Shown: positions 9,570 to 17,841 of the stretch, piece after piece | Layout of the letters: every line of letters begins with the position of its first letter | Numbering within the stretch: position 1 is the stretch's first letter | From: Paracoccaceae bacterium | GTDB taxonomy: Bacteria > Pseudomonadota > Alphaproteobacteria > Rhodobacterales > Rhodobacteraceae | DNA: 18,130 nucleotides | NCBI GenBank assembly: GCA_026997055.1 | Contig: JALWJU010000260.1 | Location: forward strand, 1-18,130 | Direction: 5' to 3' | Position numbers and translations under genes: made by a program | Notes under the pieces: model-generated | Told to the model about the DNA's origin: nothing | What the model saw: only the letters and a program-made list of their open reading frames with translations | Databases searched by the model: none

Positions 9570-10862
9570 ATGCACGACATCCGCGCGATCCGAGAAAACC
9601 CCGCAGCCTTCGACGCCGCCATGGCCCGGCGCGGCCTGCCCGGCATTTCCGGACAGGTGCTGGCACGCGACGAAGCCCGCCGCGCCGCCATCCTCGCCGC
9701 CGAGACCGCCCAGGCCGAGGCCAACAAGGCCGCAAAGCAGATCGGCGCGGCCAAGGCCGCGGGCGACGAGGCGCTCTTCCAGAAGCTGCGCGCCGAAGTG
9801 GCCGAGAAGAAAAAGGAAATCGCCCGCCTCCAGGAGCAGGCCAGGGCCGAAGACGAGGCCCTCACCGACCTGCTGATGGGGCTGCCGAACCTGCCTGCCG
9901 AGGACGTGCCCGACGGCGCGGACGAAAGCGACAACGTCGAAATCCACCGCTGGGGCAGCCCGCGCGACTTCTCCTTCACGCCGCTCGAGCACTACCAGAT
10001 CCCGGCGGCGAAGCCCGGCTTCGACTTCGAGGCCGCCGCCCGCCTCTCGGGCTCCCGCTTCATGGTCCTGCAGGGCGCGCTGGCCCGGCTTCACCGCGCG
10101 CTGGCCCAGTTCATGCTCGACAGGCATGTGAGCGAAAACGGCCTGCTCGAGACCTGGACCCCGGTGCTCGTGCGCGAGGAAATGATGTACGGCACCGGCC
10201 AGTTGCCCAAATTCGGCGAGGACAGCTACCAGACCACCAATGGCTGGTGGCTGATCCCCACCGCCGAAGTGACGCTGACAAATCTCGTGAACGGCCAGGT
10301 GGTGGCGGAAGAAGACCTGCCCATCCGCCGGGTCGCCCATACCCAGTGCTTCCGCTCCGAGGCCGGAAGCGCCGGGCGCGACACGGCCGGGATGCTGCGC
10401 CAGCACCAGTTCGAAAAGGTCGAGATGGTCACCATCGCCCACCCGGATCACAGCGACGAAGAGCACCGGCTGATGACCAGGCACGCCGAAGCCATCCTCG
10501 AGGCGCTTGCCCTGCCCTACCGCACCGTGGTGCTGTGCACAGGCGATCTCGGATTCGGCATGAGGCGCACCCATGATATCGAGGTCTGGCTGCCGGGGCA
10601 GAACACCTACCGCGAGATTTCCTCGGTCTCGGTGGCAGGCGACTTCCAGGCGCGGCGGATGAATGCCCGCTTCAAGCCCGCCGATGGCGGCAAGCCGCAA
10701 TTCGTCCACACCCTGAACGGCTCGGGCCTGGCCGTGGGCCGGACCCTGATCGCGGTACTGGAAAACGGACAGGAAGAAGACGGCTCCGTCACCCTGCCCG
10801 AGGCCCTGCACCCCTATCTGGGCGGCAAGGCGCGCATCACGCCTGCGGGCGAACTGGCCTGA
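9570..10862 (+). CDS. serS: Seryl-tRNA synthetase
   Basis: Class II aminoacyl-tRNA synthetase that charges tRNA-Ser (and tRNA-Sec where present) with serine in the cytoplasm. The 430-residue product has an N-terminal coiled-coil arm (about 30-100, rich in Ala, Lys and Glu) that binds the long variable arm of the tRNA. The TAEVTLTNL segment (231-239) follows. Motif 2 is FRSEAGSAGRDTAG (261-274) with RQHQFEKVEMV (277-287). GQNTYREISS (343-352) and motif 3 GSGLAVGRTLIAVLEN (384-399) complete the catalytic core. The start at 9570 gives the normal family length and begins MHDIRAIRENP, typical of the N-terminus; upstream extensions of the frame lack support. It is divergent from yajC and convergent with the desaturase gene. 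Confidence 0.97.
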   Translation: MHDIRAIRENPAAFDAAMARRGLPGISGQVLARDEARRAAILAAETAQAEANKAAKQIGAAKAAGDEALFQKLRAEVAEKKKEIARLQEQARAEDEALTDLLMGLPNLPAEDVPDGADESDNVEIHRWGSPRDFSFTPLEHYQIPAAKPGFDFEAAARLSGSRFMVLQGALARLHRALAQFMLDRHVSENGLLETWTPVLVREEMMYGTGQLPKFGEDSYQTTNGWWLIPTAEVTLTNLVNGQVVAEEDLPIRRVAHTQCFRSEAGSAGRDTAGMLRQHQFEKVEMVTIAHPDHSDEEHRLMTRHAEAILEALALPYRTVVLCTGDLGFGMRRTHDIEVWLPGQNTYREISSVSVAGDFQARRMNARFKPADGGKPQFVHTLNGSGLAVGRTLIAVLENGQEEDGSVTLPEALHPYLGGKARITPAGELA

Positions 10863-10875
10863 CGCGCAGGCGCAC

Positions 10876-10900
10876 AGCGATTTTTCCGCGAAAAATCGCT
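10876..10900. terminator. Hairpin at the serS/desaturase convergent junction, possible bidirectional terminator
   Basis: A perfect 11-bp stem AGCGATTTTTC (10876-10886) pairs with GAAAAATCGCT (10890-10900) around the 3-base loop CGC. As in the acnA/ccmG hairpin, the T-run is in the 5' arm and the A-run in the 3' arm, and no T-tract follows. The desaturase stop codon (TAG, minus strand 10901-10899) overlaps the edge of the stem. It lies 14 bases after the serS stop. Confidence 0.6.
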
Positions 10901-11879
10901 ACCCGCGCGGAAACGGCACCAGCCGGCCCTTTTCCTCGTCCCACAGCTTCAGCCGGAAGCTCCTGAGCGCCTCGCGAAAGCCGATCTTTTCGAAGCCGAA
11001 CTTCCCCTCCAGCTCCCGGTGCGCCTGGCGCAGGCGGTAGCTGGGGATCGAGGCGTTGAAATGGTGGATGTCGTGCTTGGTGATATTGGCCACCGCCTCG
11101 TCGAACAGCCAGCCGAAATCGAGGCAGCTTGAGCCCTGTATGGTCGCGCGGGTGAAATCGAGCGCGGGCTTGCGGTCCCAGTAGGTATGTTCGAAATTGT
11201 GCTGCAGATAGACCAGAAACACCCCGAGCATCCCGCCGAGGAAGGTCGCCAGCAGCAGCACCGCCACGCCCTTCCAGCCGAAAAGCCAATAGAGAACGGC
11301 CATGTAAGCAAGCAGCAGCGCATCATGCACCAGCACGCCCGCGACCCCGACCTTGCGGGTATTCCTCGGCCAGCGATAGACGAAGAAATAGGTCCACAAC
11401 GCCCCGAGCGGGATCAGCAGCAGCGGGTTGCGGTAGAGGCGGTAGTAGAGCCTGCGCCAGAAGCCGGCCTCGTTCCACTCCTTCAGCGTCATTGTGAAGA
11501 TCTCGGTCGTGTCGCGCGCATCGAGATTGCCCACATAGGCGTGGTGCAGGTTGTGATTGTACTGCATCACCCTGAACGGCGTGAAGGTGAAGGTGGAGAG
11601 CACAAGCCCCGCCCATTCGTTCAGCCTGCGCGAGGTGAAAAGCGACAGGTGCCCGCAATCGTGCTGCAGCACATAGAGCCGCACCCCGGCAAAGGCCATC
11701 ACCACCAGCATCGGCACCGTGACCCACCAGTTGCCCCAATAGCGAATCGCCAGATAGAGGCTCAGGAAATAGACCGCGAAATTGGCGAAATAGCTCAGCG
11801 CGGCGAGCGCGTTGGACTTGCGACTGTAGGCCCGGGCGCTCTCGCGCAGGGAGGCAGCGTCAATCGCGACGTCGGACAT
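10899..11879 (-). CDS. Membrane fatty acid desaturase
   Basis: Integral membrane di-iron enzyme of the FA_desaturase superfamily, which introduces a double bond into an acyl chain using O2 and electrons. The 326-residue product has the three histidine boxes: HDCGH (73-77), HNLHH (109-113) and HDIHH (269-273), with a further HNFEH at 227-231. About four to six hydrophobic segments separate them (roughly 28-70, 150-170, 180-225). The box pattern and lengths are closest to delta-12/omega-6-like acyl-lipid desaturases, but substrate and regiospecificity cannot be read from sequence. The ATG at 11879-11877 follows GGGGAAAG. The gene begins 43 bases after the DUF815 ATPase stop on the same strand, so it may be the last gene of the tat transcript. 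Confidence 0.9.
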   Translation of the reverse strand: MSDVAIDAASLRESARAYSRKSNALAALSYFANFAVYFLSLYLAIRYWGNWWVTVPMLVVMAFAGVRLYVLQHDCGHLSLFTSRRLNEWAGLVLSTFTFTPFRVMQYNHNLHHAYVGNLDARDTTEIFTMTLKEWNEAGFWRRLYYRLYRNPLLLIPLGALWTYFFVYRWPRNTRKVGVAGVLVHDALLLAYMAVLYWLFGWKGVAVLLLATFLGGMLGVFLVYLQHNFEHTYWDRKPALDFTRATIQGSSCLDFGWLFDEAVANITKHDIHHFNASIPSYRLRQAHRELEGKFGFEKIGFREALRSFRLKLWDEEKGRLVPFPRG

Positions 11880-11922
11880 GGCTTTCCCCGGCTTTTCTCA
11901 AATGTCTTTCGCCCGCATCCTA

Positions 11923-12795
11923 TCATCCCGGCCGCGACTTGGGCAACGGGGCGTCTCGGCAAAGCGCGACCCCGCGCCGCCCGGCCAGGTCGGTGAAATA
12001 CTGCCAGGCCACCCTTCCTGAGCGCGCGCCGCGCGTGGCGGCCCATTCGATTGCCTCGGCGCGCAGTTTTTCTTCCGATATTTGAATGCCGTAATAGTCG
12101 CAATAGGCGCGGATCATGGCCAGGTACTGGCCCTGATCGCAGGCATGGAAGCCGAGCCAGAGGCCGAAACGGTCCGACAGCGAGACCTTCTCCTCCACCG
12201 CCTCCGAAGGGTTGATCGCCGAGGAGCGCTCGTTTTCGATCATGTCGCGGGGCATCAGGTGGCGCCGGTTCGAGGTGGCGTAAAAGAGCACGTTTTCCGG
12301 CCGCCCGGCAATGCCGCCATCGAGCACCGCCTTCAGGCTCTTGTACTGCTCGTCGTCATGGCTGAAGCTGAGATCGTCGCAGAACAAGAGGAAGCGCTCC
12401 TCGCGCGCGCGAAGAAGCGCCAGCAGGCGGGTGATCGAAGAGAGGTCCTCGCGGGCCAGTTCGACCAGCTTGAGCGCCTGGCCGCGGCGCAGGACTTCGC
12501 CATGTACTGCCTTGACAAGGCTCGACTTTCCCATCCCGCGCGCGCCCCAGAGAAGGGCGTTGTTGGCCGGCAGGCCACGGGCGAAATGCAGCGTGTTCTC
12601 CAGCAGCGTGTCACGGGCGCGCTCCACTCCCTTGAGCAATTCGAGCGGCACCCGCGCCACCCTTTCCACCGGCTCCAGGAAATCCGGCGCGGCATGCCAC
12701 AGGAAGGCATCGGCCCGGGCGAAATCCGGCGCCGCTCCCGGTGCCGGGCTCATGCGCTCCAGCGCCGCGGCGATCCGCTCAAGCGCCTGCCTCAC
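11923..12795 (-). CDS. DUF815-type P-loop (AAA-like) ATPase, translationally coupled to tatC
   Basis: Predicted cytoplasmic ATPase of the DUF815 family; its cellular role is not established. The 290-residue product has Walker A GARGMGKSS (84-92), Walker B FLLFCDDLSF (135-144, acidic pair Asp140-Asp141) and a sensor-1-like YATSNRRHL (172-180). A family-typical block follows: RDMIENERSSAINPSEAVEEK (about 183-203) and LSDRFGLWLGFH (206-217). The start is a GTG at 12795-12793 overlapping the tatC stop as GTGA, with GAGAGGGG just upstream. No ATG is nearby. This arrangement indicates translational coupling to TatC. No signal peptide or membrane segment is visible. Family assignment is from motif pattern and should be confirmed by profile search. 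Confidence 0.88.
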   Translation of the reverse strand: MRQALERIAAALERMSPAPGAAPDFARADAFLWHAAPDFLEPVERVARVPLELLKGVERARDTLLENTLHFARGLPANNALLWGARGMGKSSLVKAVHGEVLRRGQALKLVELAREDLSSITRLLALLRAREERFLLFCDDLSFSHDDEQYKSLKAVLDGGIAGRPENVLFYATSNRRHLMPRDMIENERSSAINPSEAVEEKVSLSDRFGLWLGFHACDQGQYLAMIRAYCDYYGIQISEEKLRAEAIEWAATRGARSGRVAWQYFTDLAGRRGVALCRDAPLPKSRPG

Positions 12796-13798
12796 CGGCC
12801 CCTCTCGACCATGCCCGGGTCGTCCTCCGGCCCGTCGCCTTCATCTCCTGCGCCGCTCCGCTCGCCCTTGTCGCTCCGCTCGCCCTCATCGTCCCGGTCG
12901 AACGTCTTCAGAAGCGGGTCATCCTCCTCCCCCTCCTCGTCATCCTCGAACCACACCCCCTCGGCGCGCAACGCCTCCTCGCGCTGCTTCTCGACCCGGG
13001 CGACCAGGAAGATGGAAATCTCGTAAAGCCCGTACACCACCGTGAACAGGATCAGCTGGGTGGTGACGTCCGGGGGCGTGACCAGCGCGGCCACCGTCAG
13101 GATGCCGACAACCGCATATTTGCGCGTGGAGCGCAGGCCGCGCGCCGAGGCGAGCCCGGCCTTGCCCAGCAGCGTCAGCAGCACCGGAAGCTGGAAGCAC
13201 AGGCCGAAGGCGACGATCATCTTCAGCGTGATATCGAGGCTTTCGTTGACCTTGCCGGTAAAGACGATGTCGATCCCCGTATCCACCGCCTCCGGATCCG
13301 GCCCCTCGCCCGTGCCGGAGAGCAGCGCCGCCACATAGGAAGGCAGATCGGCAAAGCCCAGGAAGAAGGTCATCGCCAGCGGCACCACGACGAATTGCGC
13401 GAATCCCGCCCCCAGCAGGAACAGAAACGGCGAAGCGATCAGAAAGGGCAGGAAGGCTTCCTTTTCGTTGCGATAAAGCCCCGGCGCCACGAATCGCCAC
13501 AGCTGGAAGGCGATCACCGGAAACGAGAGCGCCAGCCCCCCCACCATGGAAATGCGGATCAGGGTAAAGAAGTACTCCTGCGGGGCGGTGTAGATCATCA
13601 CCGGATTCGGGTCGCCCAGCTGGCGCATGGTGTTTTCGATCGGCACCAGCAGGAAGTCGAGGATGCTGGAGCCGAAGGTGAAGCAGATCACCATGCCGGC
13701 GACGAATGCCAGCACCGAGCGGATCAGCCGGGTGCGCAGTTCCGCGAGATGCTCGATCAGCGGGGCGGAGCTGTCGTCGATTCGTCGGGATTGCTCAT
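12792..13798 (-). CDS. tatC: Twin-arginine translocase subunit TatC, with an apparent one-base frameshift near the start
   Basis: Six-helix membrane protein that recognises twin-arginine signal peptides with TatB. The expected start is the ATG at 13798-13796, which overlaps the tatB stop as ATGA. That frame reads MSNPDE and then leaves the TatC frame, stopping after 13 codons. The TatC frame resumes as IDDSSAPLIEHLAELRTRL. Adding one A at the AA pair (plus strand TT, 13781-13782) would give MSNPDEIDDSSAPLIEHL, the expected N-terminus, and a 335-residue protein. The rest is intact: GLYRNEKEAF, FGLCFQLPVLL and LVTPPDVTTQ are all present. The last 68 or so residues form an acidic, low-complexity tail with a short duplicated GERS segment. 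No alternative start in the TatC frame preserves the essential N-terminal motif except ones far back inside tatB. Confidence 0.9.
12854..12886. repeat. Short tandem repeat in the tatC tail-coding region
   Basis: The 15-base string CGCTCCGCTCGCCCT occurs at 12854-12868 and again at 12872-12886, an 18-bp period. It encodes the repeated GERS segment in the acidic C-terminal tail of TatC and keeps the frame. Confidence 0.8.
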
Positions 13799-14244
13799 GC
13801 GCTGCTCTTCTCGCTGCTCTCGGGCTCCTGCGAAGTCGCGGCCCCGCCAGCCCCGCCAGCGCCGCCGCCGCCGCCAGGCGCCGCGGCAGGCTGCGCGGCC
13901 TTCCCGGCCGCCCCCCTGCCGGCGCTGTCGAGCACCTCCTTGCCATGCTGCGCCGCCGGATGCGCGCTCGGGTCCCATTTCTCGAACTTGTCGGCGGCGT
14001 CCTTGAGCGCATCGAGCCCCATCGACTTGGGATCGGTTGCCTTCCTGAGGTCGCGCGCCACATCCTTCACGCCGGTTTCATCCGCCGCCTCGTTCATGGC
14101 CCGGGTGAATTCGCGCCCCAGCGCGCGCGCCCGGGCGGTGAAGCGGCCCAGGGTGCGAAACAGGGCGGGCAGGTCCTTTGGCCCCACCACGATCAGCGCC
14201 ACGATGCCGATCAGCAAAAGCTCGGTCATGCCGATGTCAAACAT
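13795..14244 (-). CDS. tatB: Sec-independent translocase subunit TatB
   Basis: Membrane component of the Tat receptor complex that works with TatC to bind folded precursor proteins. The 149-residue product has the typical N-terminus MFDIGMTELLLIG, one transmembrane helix (about 6-21), the hinge VVGPKDLP and an amphipathic helix (about 25-45). A charged region follows, ending in a low-complexity Ala/Pro/Gly stretch (about 117-137) and a Ser/Glu-rich end. A strong ribosome binding site, AAGGAGG (14260-14254), lies 9 bases upstream. The stop overlaps the tatC ATG as ATGA. The Gly/Ala-rich linker is not conserved in sequence in this family. Confidence 0.95.
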   Translation of the reverse strand: MFDIGMTELLLIGIVALIVVGPKDLPALFRTLGRFTARARALGREFTRAMNEAADETGVKDVARDLRKATDPKSMGLDALKDAADKFEKWDPSAHPAAQHGKEVLDSAGRGAAGKAAQPAAAPGGGGGAGGAGGAATSQEPESSEKSSA

Positions 14245-14301
14245 GGGCGGACCCCTCCTTCAAGGCCCCGGAAGCCGGAAGCCGCAAACCGGACGGAAGC
14301 C
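14245..14301. other. Short spacer between tatA and tatB
   Basis: 57 bases with an imperfect cluster of CCGGAAG-like repeats (about 14267-14300) and the strong tatB ribosome binding site at its tatB end. No terminator is apparent, consistent with one tatABC transcript. Confidence 0.4.
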
Positions 14302-14517
14302 TCAGGCCTCTTCCTTTTCGCCCTTGGGGGTGACGTCCTTGGCCGTTTCGGCGGCCTGGTCCTCGATCTCCCTGTTGCCCTCGGCGATGCCTTTCTTGAA
14401 CGAGGTGATGCCCTTGCCCACCTCGCCCATCAGCGACGAAATCTTGCCGCGGCCAAACAGCACCAGCACCACAACCGCGATCAGCAGAAGGCCGGGAAGG
14501 CCGATATTGTTGAGCAT
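14302..14517 (-). CDS. tatA: Sec-independent translocase subunit TatA
   Basis: Pore-forming or membrane-thinning subunit of the Tat system that oligomerises to let folded proteins cross the inner membrane. The 71-residue product begins MLNNIGLPGLLLIAVVVLVLF with one transmembrane helix (about 6-20). The FGRGKISSLMGEVGKGITSFKKG hinge and amphipathic helix (21-43) follow, then a short acidic tail. Size and motifs are normal. The ATG at 14517-14515 follows AGGGAGAG. It is the first gene of the tatABC block. Its leader contains a 7-bp hairpin (14534-14553). Confidence 0.95.
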   Translation of the reverse strand: MLNNIGLPGLLLIAVVVLVLFGRGKISSLMGEVGKGITSFKKGIAEGNREIEDQAAETAKDVTPKGEKEEA

Positions 14518-14783
14518 GTTTCTCTCCCTATCCGGGCGAAACCGAATTCGCCCTCCTTTCTCATTACCCGTATGTATGACCTTGCGCAGGAAGATCAAAG
14601 CCCCAAATGCGGCAAATCCCGCCGCACCGGCCCGAATTGCCGCCCGAATTGCCGCCCGAATGCCCGCCGAACAGCCCGGCGCGCAGCAGAGCGCATACGG
14701 GGCCAGGCCCCCGGCGGAGGCGGGTAGCGGCGGCACTGCGCGCCCCGTCTCCGCGCCCGGCGTCCCGCGCCCGACTTCCGCGC
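14518..14783. promoter_or_regulatory. Intergenic region upstream of tatA, downstream of the ABC ATPase
   Basis: 266 bases without a credible gene. On the minus strand a weak promoter candidate for tatA is TTGATC (14598-14593), 16 bases, then TACATA (14576-14571). Nearer the gene, GGGCGAA (14534-14540) pairs with TTCGCCC (14547-14553) as a leader hairpin. A 12-bp tandem repeat lies at 14631-14654. GGGGCC-A-GGCCCC (14699-14711) could form a hairpin behind the ABC ATPase gene, but no T-run follows, so a terminator there is doubtful. Confidence 0.3.
14631..14666. repeat. 12-bp tandem repeat, two exact copies plus a degenerate third
   Basis: CCCGAATTGCCG at 14631-14642 and 14643-14654 is followed by CCCGAATGCCCG at 14655-14666. 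It lies in the non-coding gap between the ABC ATPase gene and tatA, upstream of the candidate tatA promoter. Confidence 0.85.
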
Positions 14784-15890
<1,107 letters not shown>

Positions 15891-16073
15891 CGGACATCCC
15901 CGCCATAGCAACCGCCCCGCCCCGCCGCAAGGCCGCGCCGCGCCGCAGCGGGTGTCCGCCATTTCCGATCAATCCCGATCGCGCCCCTTCTGGACCTATA
16001 AAGCAGCCCCATCTGGCCCTATCCGCCGCCCCCGCCCTGCCCATACAAAAGCCGAAACCACAGGAGATGCGCC
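15891..16073. promoter_or_regulatory. Divergent region between the ABC ATPase gene and xsc
   Basis: 183 non-coding bases. A TATAAA box at 15997-16002 points towards xsc, but no good -35 hexamer sits 16-18 bases upstream. That position holds a dyad, CGATC-N6-GATCG (15966-15981), a plausible activator or repressor site. The decamer AATCCCGATC at 15971-15980 recurs at 15873-15882 just inside the ABC gene. The xsc ribosome binding site AGGAG (16062-16066) is 7 bases before its ATG. Confidence 0.35.
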
Positions 16074-17840
16074 ATGAAAATGACCACCGAGGAAGCCTTT
16101 ATCAAGACCATGCAGATGCACGGGATCGAGCATGTATTTGGTATTATCGGCTCGGCCTTCATGCCGATTTCCGACCTGTTTCCCAAGGCCGGGATCACCT
16201 TCTGGGACTGCGCGCACGAGGGCTCGGGCGGCTTCATGGCCGACGGCTTCACCCGCGCCTCCGGCAGGATGTGCATGATGATCGCCCAGAACGGGCCGGG
16301 CATCACCAATTTCGTCACCGCCGTCAAGACCGCCTACTGGAACCACACGCCGCTTCTGCTGATCACGCCCCAGGCCGCCAACAGGACCATGGGCCAGGGC
16401 GGCTTTCAGGAGGTCGAGCAGATGCGCGCATTTGCCGACATGGTGGCCTATCAGGAAGAGTTGCGCGACCCTGCCCGCGTGGCCGAGGTGCTCAACCGGG
16501 TGATCATGGAGGCCCGGCGCGCCAGCGCGCCCGCGCAGATGAACATCCCGCGCGACATGTGGACGCGGGTGATCGACATCGAGCTTCCGCAGGTGATCGA
16601 CATCCCCCGTCCGGCCCCGGACCCGGCCGCGCTCGATGCCGCCGCCGCCCTGCTGGCCGGCGCGAAAAACCCGGTCATCATCAACGGCGCCGGCGTGGTG
16701 CTCTCGGGCGCCATCGACGCCAGCGTGGACCTGGCCGAGCGCCTCACCGCCCCGGTCTGCTGCGGCTACCAGCACAATGACGCCTTCCCGGCGGGCCACC
16801 CGCTGCATGCGGGTCCGCTGGGCTATAACGGCTCCAAGGCCGCCATGCGCCTGATCGCCGGGGCCGACGTGGTGCTGGCGCTGGGCACGCGGCTCAACCC
16901 CTTCTCGACCCTGCCCGCCTACGGGATCGACTACTGGCCGCGCAGCGCAAAGCTCATCCAGGTCGAGATCAAGCCCGAGCGGATCGGCCTGACCAAGCCG
17001 GTGGACGTGGCCATCGTGGGCGATGCGCGCGCCGTGGCCGAGGGGCTGCTTGAGCGCCTGCCCGAGGGCTCCGGCAACCCCGCGCGCATGGCCGAAATCG
17101 CGCAAGCCAAGAGCGCCTGGGCGCAGGAGCTTTCCTCGATGGACCACGAGGAGGACGACCCCGGCACCACCTGGAACGCCCGCGCGCGCGCCGCCAGGCC
17201 CGACTGGATGAGCCCGCGCATGGCCTGGCGGGCGATCATGCAGGCGCTGCCCGAAGATGCGATCATCTCGTCGGATATCGGCAACAACTGCGCCATCGGC
17301 AATGCCTATCCGAGCTTTTCGGGCGGGCGCAAATACCTCTCGCCCGGCCTGTTCGGCCCCTGCGGCTATGGCCTGCCCAGCGTGATCGGCGCCAAGATCG
17401 CCTGCCCGGATCAGGTGGTGGTGGGCTTTTCGGGCGACGGCGCCTTCGGCATCGCGGTGACGGAACTCACTGCCATCGGGCGCGAGGAATGGCCCGCGAT
17501 TACCCAGGTCGTGTTTCGCAATTACCAATGGGGCGCGGAGAAGCGCAATTCGACGCTGTGGTATGACGACAATTTCGTCGGCACGGAACTCAACGAACAG
17601 GTGTCTTACGCCGGCATCGCCCGGGCCTGCGGGCTCAGGGGCGTGGTGGCGCGCAGCATGGACGAACTCACCGCCGCGCTCGATCAGGCAATTCGCGACC
17701 AGAAGGCCGGCACCACCACCCTGATCGAAGCGATGATCAACCAGGAGCTTGGCGAGCCTTTCCGCCGCGACGCCATGACCGCCCCGGTCGAAGTCGCCGG
17801 CATCGACCCCGCCGACATGCGCCCGCAGAAGGGGGCCTGA
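16074..17840 (+). CDS. xsc: Sulfoacetaldehyde acetyltransferase Xsc
   Basis: Thiamine-diphosphate enzyme that splits sulfoacetaldehyde with phosphate into sulfite and acetyl phosphate. It is the key desulfonation step in the breakdown of taurine and related C2 sulfonates in the cytoplasm. The 588-residue product matches the usual Xsc length (about 590). The catalytic-type Glu49 lies in CAHEGSGGFMADGF. The ThDP/Mg2+ motif runs from GDG (454-456) to Asn483 in FRNYQWG with 26 residues between. The WGAEKRNSTLWYDDNFVGTEL region (about 486-506) is, as I recall it, highly characteristic of Xsc rather than acetolactate synthase. The start at 16074 is set by AGGAG 7 bases upstream. ackA follows after one base, so the two are cotranscribed. 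No taurine transaminase, TauR regulator or pta is in the window. Confidence 0.94.
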   Translation: MKMTTEEAFIKTMQMHGIEHVFGIIGSAFMPISDLFPKAGITFWDCAHEGSGGFMADGFTRASGRMCMMIAQNGPGITNFVTAVKTAYWNHTPLLLITPQAANRTMGQGGFQEVEQMRAFADMVAYQEELRDPARVAEVLNRVIMEARRASAPAQMNIPRDMWTRVIDIELPQVIDIPRPAPDPAALDAAAALLAGAKNPVIINGAGVVLSGAIDASVDLAERLTAPVCCGYQHNDAFPAGHPLHAGPLGYNGSKAAMRLIAGADVVLALGTRLNPFSTLPAYGIDYWPRSAKLIQVEIKPERIGLTKPVDVAIVGDARAVAEGLLERLPEGSGNPARMAEIAQAKSAWAQELSSMDHEEDDPGTTWNARARAARPDWMSPRMAWRAIMQALPEDAIISSDIGNNCAIGNAYPSFSGGRKYLSPGLFGPCGYGLPSVIGAKIACPDQVVVGFSGDGAFGIAVTELTAIGREEWPAITQVVFRNYQWGAEKRNSTLWYDDNFVGTELNEQVSYAGIARACGLRGVVARSMDELTAALDQAIRDQKAGTTTLIEAMINQELGEPFRRDAMTAPVEVAGIDPADMRPQKGA

Positions 17841-17841
17841 C

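Noticed and set aside
9366..10811. N-terminal extension that would make yajC part of a 591-residue protein
   Set aside because: The extension is antisense to serS and has shadow-frame composition; a normal YajC start with a ribosome binding site exists at 9365.
13757..13798. A 13-codon leader peptide (MSNPDESTTAPPR) as a separate small gene
   Set aside because: Its start overlaps the tatB stop as a normal tatC start would and its first six residues match the expected TatC N-terminus, so a one-base shift in tatC is the simpler reading.
14515..14565. A 17-codon upstream frame (starting MRKEGEFGFARIG) overlapping the tatA start
   Set aside because: It has no ribosome binding site of its own and is too short to support; it may arise by chance from the hairpin and purine-rich leader.
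14699..14711. GGGGCC-A-GGCCCC as a terminator for the ABC ATPase gene
   Set aside because: The stem is short with almost no loop and no T-run follows; GC-rich palindromes of this size are expected by chance in this composition.
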